Below, piece by piece: positions 10,365-19,058 of a DNA stretch of 64,000 bases; positions within the stretch are counted from its first letter, which is position 1; each line of letters begins with the position of its first letter. This DNA is from Sesamum alatum (lineage: Eukaryota; Streptophyta; Magnoliopsida; Lamiales; Pedaliaceae), in NCBI GenBank assembly GCA_034509735.1, contig JACGWO010000001.1, forward strand, positions 35,405,966 to 35,469,965, written 5' to 3'. The position numbers and the translations under genes are program-made. A model generated the notes under the pieces. That model had not been told where the DNA came from and searched no databases. It saw only the letters and a list, made by a program, of their open reading frames with translations.

Positions 10365-11076
10365 GCTAGAATCCAGGTCTAGCTTATGCAGGTTCGTTGG
10401 ATACCCTAAAGAAACTGCGGGTTATTACTTTTATGACCCCTTGGAACAAAAGGTATTTGTTTCAAGGAATGCAGTATTCTGGGAGCAAGGCTTCCCGGAG
10501 GATATCCAACCAGATGAGCTGATCCTTGAGGAATCAAGTGATGGAATCCAGCCATCAGAGGTAGCCGCGGAACCCTCACTTAGAGGATTCAGGATAGACA
10601 GCCGAAGGGCTGACCAACCTCGAGGAGTCCAACATACTGGGCATGAAAGACAACCTCAGGAACGGCCAGCCCCGGTCCCTGAACCGCCGGCTCCGATACA
10701 GTCAGCGCCCACAGTTACCACTGACGTTCCCGTTCTCCGTAGGTCCACTAGAGAGTCCAGACCTCCAGTGAGATATGGCTTTCTAGGAGCGACCGATCTT
10801 TTGGATAACGATCCTAAGACATACGGAGAAGCAATGTCTGACATCGACTCCGGTGCAATAGCGCAAGCAAAGGAACCGAGATCTCTTCACCGTTCCAAAC
10901 ACATTCTTAAACGCTACCATCTTCTTAGAGAAATGGTAGGAAGAGGTGACGTTCGGATGGACCGAGTCAACTCAGCAGACAACACAGCAGATCCGTTGAC
11001 AAAGCCTATGTCGCAGATCGCTCATACGCAACATCTTGGGAAGATGGGAATTAGACATATGGGCGATTGGCTTTAA
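10365..11076 (+). pseudogene. Copia B1 Pol C-terminus: integrase tail fused to the end of RNase H, RT deleted
   Basis: The open frame 10441-11076 (211 residues from its first Met) begins with the integrase-RT linker (VFVSRNAVFWEQ, then a Pro-rich spacer). It passes directly at about 10850-10855 from the linker sequence AMSDIDSG to the last part of RNase H (AIAQAKEPRS, SADNTADPLTKPM), ending GDWL-stop at 11074-11076. About 700 residues of reverse transcriptase and most of RNase H expected between them are absent, but the frame is kept across the join. The missing part includes the YVDD catalytic loop, so no cDNA synthesis is possible from this copy. The gap size is estimated from the family's usual layout. 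Confidence 0.85.
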
Positions 11077-11081
11077 AGGTC

Positions 11082-11092
11082 AAGTGGGAGAT
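11082..11092 (+). other. Polypurine tract of copia B1
   Basis: AAGTGGGAGAT directly abuts the 3' LTR and lies 6 bases past the pol stop. It is the expected primer for plus-strand synthesis. Confidence 0.85.
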
Positions 11093-13082
11093 TGTTGAAT
11101 AGGTGACCATGTAAGTCAATTTTGGAGGGAATATGTAACCTATGTCTAGACAATTTCAGGTGTTTGATAAATCATTTATGAATAAAGAAGTGAAAATTCA
11201 TATGGCAACACTTTGTTTACGTTCACTTATATCTGCTATTACATATCTGTTCACTACGCAAACAAAGCCCACGGACTGAGAATCGATTTCGGGGATTGGG
11301 ACTACGCTTGGAGGTAGGTCCATGAAATTAGTCTTACCGAATCAGTCCGGAAATCTCCAAGTGAAGGAATCTCGAAAATGGGTACCGAGATTCCCCTTGA
11401 GACTTGCACTAAGCATCTGCTGTCGTATTTCATCGACGGGTGACGAAGGTCGTCTAAGCAGTATTAGTGGGTTAGCATGCTAGGAAGTAGCTGACTGAGG
11501 TGACTCGCGGGAACCGTCTTACGGAGGACCTTGAGTATGGTCAGCAAGGTATGACGTGTATTCCCAGTTCCAACGGTACAGGTCAAGTCCTTTGACTTGA
11601 GGAACTGCTGAGTTTACCTGTACATCAGGTCTGTATTTTATATATGGTGAGAGATTGCCAAAATCATCTTGAGTAGTCATAAGCCATGTCTACTGCAGCT
11701 CTGGTGTACAACGTGAGAGTAGTTTCCAAGAAATGATCTGTCTCCTGTCAAAAGGCATTGACAGTTGAGTCTCATGTATGCCTTGTGTCTTATCCCTAAA
11801 ATCTGTGGCCACAGTAACTGAACAGAAGGGAAGGTTTCCCTTGCGGCGTTTAGTAAGGACAGACCGACACTTAGGTCCAAAATGGGTACCTGCATTTTCC
11901 GTGCCCTAGACCCTAAGTGATGAGACCGAAGACAGAAGGACAAGTGTACTGTTAGAGCCTAAATGTTCATCCCTGAATATTTCACCTAGTCTCTAGTGCC
12001 ATAGACCGTTGCTAGAAGGTCACCCATGGTAACGGACGGATTCTAGATATCCGACCAAGTCTAGCTGAATGGTGAACCTAAAGAGTCACACACTATCCAC
12101 ACACACACTTAGTATTTAATTTGGAATTAAATATTGGAGTAAATGAATGATTAAATTGGATTTAATCGGGTCCTATATTTTCTTGGAGAATTAATTCCTT
12201 CTATTTGATAAAGGGAATTAAATCAATAAATTGGATTTATTGAGGGAATTAATTTAATGGGCCTAGAATAAATATTAATATTTATTTATTATATTTATTT
12301 GGCCTTTTGGAATATTTAATAGGATTTAAATATTCCATTAAATTAAATTAATGGTTGAGATTTAATGGGAGAGATGAAAGGTTAGGATTGAATTTGACAA
12401 GGTCAAATTCTACTTTGACTAAGACTTTGACTAGGTCAAAATACTAGTCAAATTAAGCTTCTAAAGAGTTGGAGTTTAATGAGTTTAAAGAGGATTAAAC
12501 TCCTCCTCTATATAAACCCCTAGCCTTGCACCGTTTGAAGGATGATGAAATTCCAACACACACACACAACTCTCTCCCTCTCCCCTCTCGTCCGCCCCCT
12601 CTCTCTCTTAGCAAGAAAATAATTCTTGTTCTTTTGTTCTTGGAACATTAGAACATTGATGAATCAATACCGTTAATTCATAACGTGTTGTTGATTCATC
12701 CACTCCAATAAATTACATACTTGTTCGTTGCTAGCACGACGTGCAAGATACGTAGGTGGATCGTGTGTCACGATTTGGAGGATCTCAAGAACGAGATCTT
12801 TGTGCAAAACGGGGAACAACGCGTGTAGCGGTTGAAGACGAAAACGACAACGGGTAGGTCTCGGTTTACGTTTTCGCTTCTTTTATTTTTCAACCATATG
12901 GCCTCCATGATTTTTGTATATTATTAATTCATGAGATACACCGAACACCCGGGAAATTTCAAGGGCACACCCCTTGAAACGTGTTCTTTATTTTAAAAGC
13001 ATGTTTTAAATTCCGCAATTTTATTTTATACCGCGCTTCCGCATTCGCACAATTTTCCCGGGACGATCCACGCATTCTTTCA
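11093..13082 (+). repeat. 3' LTR of copia B1
   Basis: Starts TGTTGAATAGG (one base shorter than the 5' copy) and ends TTCTTTCA, followed by the target duplication CATGC. The W-box cluster lies at about 12391-12450 and TATATAAA at 12509-12516. Relative to the 5' LTR a small duplication inserts an extra GAGTTTAA motif beside the promoter inverted repeat. Confidence 0.95.
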
Positions 13083-13483
13083 CATGCTGTTTAAAGTTGT
13101 GCCCACAGTGATTGGTCGAACAGGGAATGGTTTCCTGTGTTGACACAATGAAGCATACGTGGTCTCGAGTATTAAGCATAGATGCCTAGTCAAGGATTTG
13201 AACCGACGCCCAATTCCATACCCTAGATAAGGCCGGGAGACGGTACACGGAAGGATCGTACCCATACGGAATCGGCGCCAAAATGTTCACGCCAATTCAA
13301 GAAAATCGAGGGGGAAATTAGAGGGAAAAATAATGAGAGAATTACCTTATAATCACGACAAGAATGGAACCTACTACCTGGATTCTCATTAGTCCATGAA
13401 GTCCTCACCATTGGACTTTTTCCACAGTAGCAGAAACTTGATCCTTCCATGGCAGACATGCTGGAGACGAGAAGGATGAGCAT

Positions 13484-13802
13484 GGCACCAAAATGAGAAA
13501 GACTTCCACTTTTCCCTTTTTGTTAGTTGGGAAATGAGTTTTGGAGGAAAAATTACCATTTTTCCCTCCTAAAATGTCCAACTCAATGTCATGTCACACT
13601 AGAGTGACACATGGGACTAAAAATCCCCAAAATTAAATAGCATGTGCAGTGCATAGGCTATTTCAGTCAAAAGTCCTAAATCGTACGCTGGACTACCAAA
13701 TTTACGCATTTTTGCAAGTTAGTGGTTAAAATGTGAGAACTATGTAACTTAGTGGACTAAAATTAATCGCGGACAAAGTTAATGGACCATTTTCTTTTCC
13801 CT
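13484..13802. repeat. Candidate right terminal repeat of the MULE
   Basis: Lies just upstream of the GRF gene start. It ends in a segment that, read on the minus strand, begins GGGAAAAGAAAATGG and continues with repeated 'ACT(A/T)A' and 'GTCC' blocks like many MULE termini. No matching left end is in the window, so it cannot be confirmed as an inverted repeat here. Confidence 0.35.
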
Positions 13803-14224
13803 TTGGCATGATGGAGTTGATTGAGGCTGTCTACATATGTGCATACACGGCGATTAAGTGGATAGCCTCAATGATTATGTTTTATTATATAAATTGAGGA
13901 GGACAAAATTAATATCATCGTATGTATAACTATTTTTTAGAACTTTTTCCTCTTTCTCTAATATTATATCATTATCATAAATCTGATATGCATATGAACT
14001 CATCCGGTTTTATGTACAATAAGTATTTTTCTATCTATAAATTAAATAATAAAATTGTATTAATATTTTATTTTTAATAATTTTAGAGAATTACATACAC
14101 TTGTAAGATGTGTCACAAATTACTTAGATCAGTATGTTCAATTTTATCTGTAGCTAACTCAAAAACTTCAACCTATGCATCAAGATCTATTTTAGTTATC
14201 CCTAACGCAATTTGGGTTCTACGT
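13803..14224. other. AT-rich spacer, nothing recognised
   Basis: No supported gene or repeat between the putative MULE end and the Tat-like gypsy LTR. Confidence 0.4.
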
Positions 14225-14730
14225 TGATCCGAGTCAAGGTCCTCAGCAATCTGGAGTTGATTTGATAATGACTTTGCTATGACCTGGCGATGATCTAGTG
14301 TATGGGTTTGCTTGAATATCTTAGGTTGGACCAGTAATGGTTGGCCAGCACACAAAGCGTTAGGCATTCTGGAGTGCCCATAGCTAAGCCCCCCGATGCC
14401 TAATTTAGTATTAGCATCGATATTATAGTGGTAGTAGAGTGCGATGTGATAGTAATAAATAACATATCTAGTGAAGTGTATCATCTTATTTATAGAGGGC
14501 CAATTGTAATAAATTGTACAGAGCCACATGTCATCCAAATAGCCATCAGATGTGTTTGAGATCAATGGTTGATAATCCAAGTCATTGGGCAGGTGGGTTG
14601 GGTGTGACCCAACCCGCTCAAAAAAGCAGATCCTTGGAGTGCTTGGGACTTTTCTTATTTCCGAAGGCAAATATGTCCTTTGCGATTATTTATCATATTT
14701 CCCCTATCTTAATTCACCCACTTTTTTAAG
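14225..14730 (-). repeat. Left (3') LTR-like repeat of the Tat-like gypsy
   Basis: Shares a collinear block with 24526-24930 and 24940-25345 (for example AATAGCCATCAGATG, then GAGATCAATGG, then a GCGGGTNGGGT stretch). The edge is set where TGATCC(G/A)(G/A)GTCAAGG homology with 22362 begins. The other edge is uncertain by tens of bases. Confidence 0.55.
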
Positions 14731-14879
14731 TGTATCTGAAAGATCACTTGAAGAAGTAGATGCGACCTCACGACCTGTCGATCTCTTAGGCAAGTTCGGC
14801 TTAATTTTCTCACATATCATTAGTTGATTGATCTTGACCTATTAGAGGCGAGCGGACTTGCATCTTTCAACAATTTTAA
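14731..14879. other. Start of the Tat-like 3' untranslated region
   Basis: Low-complexity pyrimidine-rich sequence leading into the repeat array. One degenerate unit of the array is visible near 14840. Confidence 0.35.
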
Positions 14880-15540
14880 TATAATTACCTCGACCTCTTG
14901 GGGGCGAGTTTGACCTGAATCCTTCACAAATTTTTAATATGACAACCTCGATCTCTTGGGGGTGAGTTTGACTTGAATCTTTCACATGTTTTCATTATGA
15001 TAACATCAACCTCTTGGGGCTGAGTTTGATGAATCTTTCATAGATTCTTAATACAAGGATCTCAACCTCTTGGAGGCGGGCTTACCTTGAAATTTTTTCT
15101 AGATTGTTAATTCGATAATCTGGACGTCCTGGTGGCGAGTTTAACTTTTGTCTTTCACATATTTTTAATATGATACATTGACCTCTTGGAGGCATGTTTA
15201 ACTTTTGAATCTTTTCCAGATTGTTAATTTGATAACCTCGACCTCTTGGGGGCGAGTTTGACTTCAATCTTTTACAGTTTCTTAATATAATATACTCGAC
15301 CTCTTGGAGGCGGGTTTAACTTGAAATCGTTTCCACATTGTTAATTTGATTACCTCAACTTCTTGGGGGCAAGTTTGACTTTAATCTTTCACAAATTTTT
15401 AATATGATAACCACGACCTCTTGAGGCGACTTTGATGAATCTTTTACACTTTTAGCATGATAACCTCGACTTCTTGGAGGCCGGTTTAACATAATCTTTT
15501 CCAGATTTCTAATTCTAATATTTTTAAGATAACTACGAGC
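14880..15540. repeat. Tandem array of about eleven ~58-bp units
   Basis: Units carry the core CTCGACCTCTTGGGGGCGAG followed by TTTGACTT...AATCTTT...TTAATATGATAA. Unit starts fall near 14883, 14942, 15000, 15057, 15115, 15173, 15232, 15290, 15349, 15407 and 15461. Copies are diverged and vary by a few bases in length. Two sub-types alternate (ending in CACAAATTTTTAATATG or CAGATTGTTAATTTG), suggesting a higher-order dimer of about 117 bp. It lies in the 3' region of the Tat-like element. Confidence 0.85.
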
Positions 15541-16925
15541 TCTCATTGGAGATACACGACCTCGTAGCATGTATTTGACCTCCATGAAGATAATCTTTTT
15601 CAGAGTATTCAATTATAATCTTTTTCAAGTAATAACACAATCTTGTGGGATGTACGCGACCTCCATGAAGATGATTTTTTTAGATTAATTCATTGTAATC
15701 TTTTTTAGATAATAATGCGACCTCATTCGAGTATGTGGCCTCCATAAAGATAATCATTTTTCAAATAATAATACGACCTCGTGGGAGGTATGCGATCTCA
15801 CTAGAGGCTATATTTTTAAAATCGGACCAAAGATCAAATCGAATAAATTACCGGGTCATTGGTTAACCCAGACTTATGATGTATATATATGTAATATTTT
15901 AATACATTATATATTAATTAATTAAGCTAAAAGTTAAAATATTTAAATAAAAACTTTCAAAAGTTTTAAACTCAATTCCTTCTAATTAAGAATAACAATA
16001 ATTGCACAATACAATTTAATAAACACACAAAAAGAAATTTAACAACTTAAAACAATAATGTATAAAATATTATAATTTATTCTGCACAATTCATAAAATT
16101 AATAAATACGAAATTCAACTTTATGAAACTTAATATCAATTTTGTTAAAAAAAATAACAGTTACAAATTAAAAAATAATAAAAATCAAAATTAGAAATTG
16201 AAAATTATAACAATTAAACAACAAGTAATAAAATTATAACAATTAGCCTTCACATCCTCCAACTTGTTTATGCAAGAATTGAGCTTCATAAAAAGAATAT
16301 TTCAAAATTTCATATATTAAGAAATCCATCTCACATCCAAAAATTTGGAGAGAGAGAGAGAGACAGAGGAAGAGGAAACCACTACTGCACCTTTGTTGAA
16401 AAAAAGTCATTGCCACTGCTGCAACGAGACAGGTATTTTTTTTCAAATTAATTTAAAAACCGGGTTGATTGGTCCGATTTTTGGCCAGTTTGGCTGGTTT
16501 TGACGGGTTTGACCTCCTGGTTTTTGTACTCTTAACGGAATCATATGCAGGTCCAGTTCCTGGTAGGATCGGTCGAACCGGCCGATTCGGTTCGAATTCG
16601 AAAACATTGATTGGAGGTATGTGGGGTCCATGAAGATGGTCGTTTTTGGATTCTTCAGTTATAATCTTTTTCAATTAATAACGTGACCTCGTGGTACGCA
16701 GCCTCGGTTTGCGACTTCTATGAAGTTGACCTTTTTCAGATTCTTCAATTATTATATTTTTAAGATAATAATGAGGCCTCATGGGAGGTATGCAAGCTCC
16801 ATGAAGATGATCGTTTTTAGATTCTTCAATTATAATCTTTACCAGATTATAATGTGATCTCATGGGAGCTATTCAATCTCATTGGAGGTATTGGACCTCC
16901 ATGAAGATGATCTTTTTCAGATTTA
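15541..16925. repeat. Second tandem array (CTCCATGAAGATGATC units), interrupted
   Basis: A different unit of roughly 80-100 bp containing CCTCCATGAAGATGATC and TTCAATTATAATCTTTTTCA recurs at about 15558-15800 and again at 16613-16925. The two halves are separated by an unrelated insertion (15805-16612). The unit shares the GACCTC(G/C)T(G/T)GGAGG phrase with the first array, so the two may have a common origin. Confidence 0.75.
15805..16612. mobile_element. AT-rich insertion inside the tandem array, class unknown
   Basis: About 0.8 kb of very AT-rich sequence. The left end has AAATCGGACCAAAGATC and the right part the complementary TTGGTCCGATTTTTGGCC, followed by a CCGGTTCGAATTCG-type end, so it may be a non-autonomous DNA element. 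It contains a (GA)n run near 16352. No coding frame or clear target duplication was seen. Confidence 0.4.
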
Positions 16926-16929
16926 TTTT

Positions 16930-17720
16930 TTCCTATATGAGGTTCCTTGATCAGGTCATCTTAGAACCTGTGTGTGCCTTGCTTCACTACTTTTGTCACC
17001 TTTCAAGCTCATTCCCAATTGGGATCCAATTTTTCACATATTTGGAGGCCTCAACCTTTTTCAAGGCAAAGTCGTCCACCCGCAAACATCTCGACTTCAC
17101 TTTCTTATATCTATGCATCATTGTGTTTTCATTGTGTAGCATCTGGGTTCAGCTCGATCTCTCATTTCTTTTAAAATGCCATTTCAAAAATCTAATTTTC
17201 TTAGTTTTGAATGGGATCATAATTTATTTATCCCCACAGTTTCTTCCCCTATCTCTGCTGGGATCACGACTTCGGATCCATAAATCATGCAACAAGGGGA
17301 TCATGATTTTGTTGTATTTTTCAAGTCCTTACATATGCTACTATTTTCTTCTCTTAGAACTGGGTTTCGTTATTAGAAACTGAGATATTTAGGATCTCGA
17401 ACCATTTTTCATTAGGAAACTTATGACCTCTACCTCTGTAATCTTTGCGAGGGCCTCTACTTCAATCCACCTTGAGAAAAATTCGACTCTCACTATGGAA
17501 AATTTTCTCTATCCTTCTTCCAAGGAAAGGGACCTACTATATCCGTACGTCATTGCTCGAGTGCACATGTGACCTGCATTGGGCTCCCTTGGCAAGCAGG
17601 ATTGATAAAGAAAAACCAACATGCTTCTAGAAGCTTTTCACATTTTTCCATGTACGCCATTGCATCTCATGCTAAATCTGGCCAGAAGTACCCTTGTCTT
17701 ACTACTTTGTGCACTAGAGC
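16930..17720 (-). pseudogene. Tat-like gypsy integrase remnant
   Basis: Minus-strand fragments in several frames read GYFWPD (the zinc-finger neighbourhood), then TDIVGPFP around the first catalytic Asp, then SRWIEVEALAKITE, all typical gypsy integrase phrases. A C-terminal piece includes KKVEASKYV near 17040-17060. Multiple stops and shifts are present, and the region around the second and third catalytic residues is not recognisable. The RT remnant lies upstream at 17721-19058. Confidence 0.7.
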
Positions 17721-19058
17721 TTGACCTCAAGAGTGATTGCTAAAGCTCCCTTCATAAGCCTCCTTGACCATTTGGGAGTGTTCCAACCTTTTGAGCCAAG
17801 GTCCCCAAGGACCTTACATGTACCCTCTTGAAGAATAAATGGAGCTTGCCTTCCTCAACTTCGATTCTCTTGTTAACTTCTGATGTTCAAGGAGTTCGTC
17901 ATTCTTCCAAGTAATTCACTCTCTTACCTCCAATATTCGAGGTTGAGATTGCCACTTGAATGATTGTTTCTGGTCTATCTTCTATTATTGGGGATATCTC
18001 TACGCATTAGCTATATCTTACCTTTCCATTCCAAATTTTGGGGGTGCATCTACTCTTTCATTTTATTTCTTAGGTATCTGTAGTAACTAGTACTTTTTGA
18101 ATACTTAGTACTCTTGTACTTTTTCAGGTAACTCTTCATTGATTGATCATCTCTTGCGACTCTTTGATATGCATAGCCCCAATTGTGAATCCATGCCAAT
18201 GTTTACATATTAAACTTTAGTCAGTTGAGCAATTTGTAGCTCCAAATTGCTTCCTAATTTTACAACGGACTCTAATCCCACATCCTTAGGTTCGTGCCAC
18301 CATATGCTTGCTTTATTCTGCAAGTTGGTTGGACCCTCGACTGGAAGCACCTTGGTTTGCTCTTTATTTCCCGAAATCTCTTCTATGGATACTCGAAATA
18401 TCTGCCATGTAACCCTCAAGGTTCTTGGCATGAACTCATGCGATGTGGCTATTTTTTGTCAGTTCATGCACCTCATGATGCGATCTCCATTTTTTTTTTT
18501 TTTGGCTTCAATGCCTTTTCGATCACCGAGTATTCCAAAAATGAAAACTTTCATTCCAATCGTACACTTACTCGAGTTCAACTTCATTTCATGTCTCTTC
18601 ATGATCTTAAAGCATTCCCCCAAATGCCTCACACGATACTTCTCATTCTTACTCTTGAGTCTTGACCATCATATTATCGCACTACTTCCATGCATTTTCT
18701 AACGAGGTCTTGACACCTTTTGTTCACCAACCTTTGATTTGTTGCCATTGCATCTTTAAGCCGAATGGTATCAAACTGTGATAGTATATAGCTCTTCGAT
18801 GATGTGAAATGTCTTCTACCCATCATCTACTATTACAAATTTGATGATATCTTTGATATGCAACCATTGTACTAATAAATCAAGTATGGGTCGTGGATAA
18901 TGGTCCTTTGAACATGTTTTACTCGGATCAATGTAATTTGTGCACCTTCTTATACTTTTCTAAAGACTTTAGCACCACATTAGATAACCATTACGTTAAT
19001 TGGATCTCGACCCCATATTCGGTCTTATTTACCTTCTTGACCCTGTATACGGCCTTAT
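17721..19058 (-). pseudogene. Tat-like gypsy reverse transcriptase / RNase H remnant
   Basis: In broken minus-strand frames I see the RT palm follow-on, LGECFKIMKRHEMKLN with SKCTIGMKVFIF and GIEA (about 18530-18640). Upstream is an NQRLVNK-like phrase near 18730. The sequence between these and the integrase should hold RNase H but is too decayed to assign motifs. The YVDD loop is not intact. The upstream end is cut by solo LTR-A3 at 19059, and gag-like sequence resumes at 21230. Confidence 0.65.

Larger units (their letters stand above)
4168..13082 (+). mobile_element. Ty1/copia retrotransposon B1, structurally complete but lacking RT
   Basis: Two LTRs of about 1.98 kb (4168-6147 and 11093-13082) enclose a primer-binding site, a long leader, gag, protease, integrase and a polypurine tract. 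The element is flanked by the 5-bp duplication CATGC (4163-4167 and 13083-13087), which proves its limits. The copia order (integrase before the RT position) is clear. The reverse transcriptase and most of RNase H are missing through an internal in-frame deletion near 10852, and two frameshifts divide the polyprotein, so it could move only with help from relatives. The two LTRs differ at only a few positions per hundred bases by eye, indicating a fairly recent insertion. It lies within LTR-A2. Confidence 0.95.
3445..13302 (+). mobile_element. LTR-A copy A2, 3'-truncated and split by copia B1
   Basis: LTR-A sequence starts at 3445 (TGTTAGAATAGG) and runs to 4167. After the copia B1 insertion it resumes at 13083 with the repeated CATGC and continues to about 13302, where homology with other LTR-A copies stops in the middle of the LTR. 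Roughly 0.94 kb of the 2.2-kb LTR remains. No target duplication can be assigned because the 3' end is lost. It lies inside the intron of the GRF gene. Confidence 0.85.
3239..13483 (-). pseudogene. GRF-type zinc-finger gene split by a ~9.9-kb retrotransposon-filled intron
   Basis: Exon 1 (13483 down to 13346) encodes 46 residues with the pattern CYCG...N-P-G-x-R-F-x-x-C, a GRF-type zinc finger as in small plant proteins of the At4g04775-like group. The finger's usual G-R-x-F reads G-S-R-F here. The exon ends at codon AAG directly before a GT donor (13345-13344). Exon 2 starts after an AG acceptor (3401-3400) in matching phase and reads REGYGHFTWEDPTMC, the expected continuation after the finger. 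It then hits a stop near 3337. A shifted frame continues as a helical tail to a stop at 3239-3241, so one frameshift has broken it. The intron contains LTR-A and copia B1. Function in plants is not established; GRF fingers elsewhere bind nucleic acid. Confidence 0.72.
1..13802 (+). mobile_element. Mutator-like element (MULE), 3' portion, multiply interrupted
   Basis: Composite inferred from three pieces in order: the decayed 3' end of a MuDR-type transposase (1181-2211, plus), a convergent GRF-zinc-finger gene (exons 13346-13483 and 3239-3399, minus), and a terminal-repeat-like sequence ending near 13802. The transposase N-terminus and left terminal repeat lie off the left edge or were lost when LTR-A1 inserted. 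Later insertions are LTR-A1, the MITE at 2416-2855, the truncated LTR-A at 3445, and copia B1. That the GRF gene belongs to the MULE is inference from its position and tail-to-tail orientation. It could be an independent neighbour. Confidence 0.5.

Noticed and set aside
11677..11943. Minus frame in LTR-B (also 36471-36725) as a gene
   Set aside because: Lies wholly within the LTR, is conserved only because LTR copies are similar, and is antisense to element transcription.
14880..15540. CRISPR-like array
   Set aside because: Units are diverged head-to-tail copies along their whole length with no unique spacers, in a plant transposon.
16862..17383. 173-codon plus frame with hydrophobic segments
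   Set aside because: It is antisense to a decayed gypsy integrase, and the hydrophobic look comes from the complementary strand.
18247..18702. 151-codon plus frame as a membrane protein
   Set aside because: Antisense to the RT remnant. The T-rich run gives Phe repeats.
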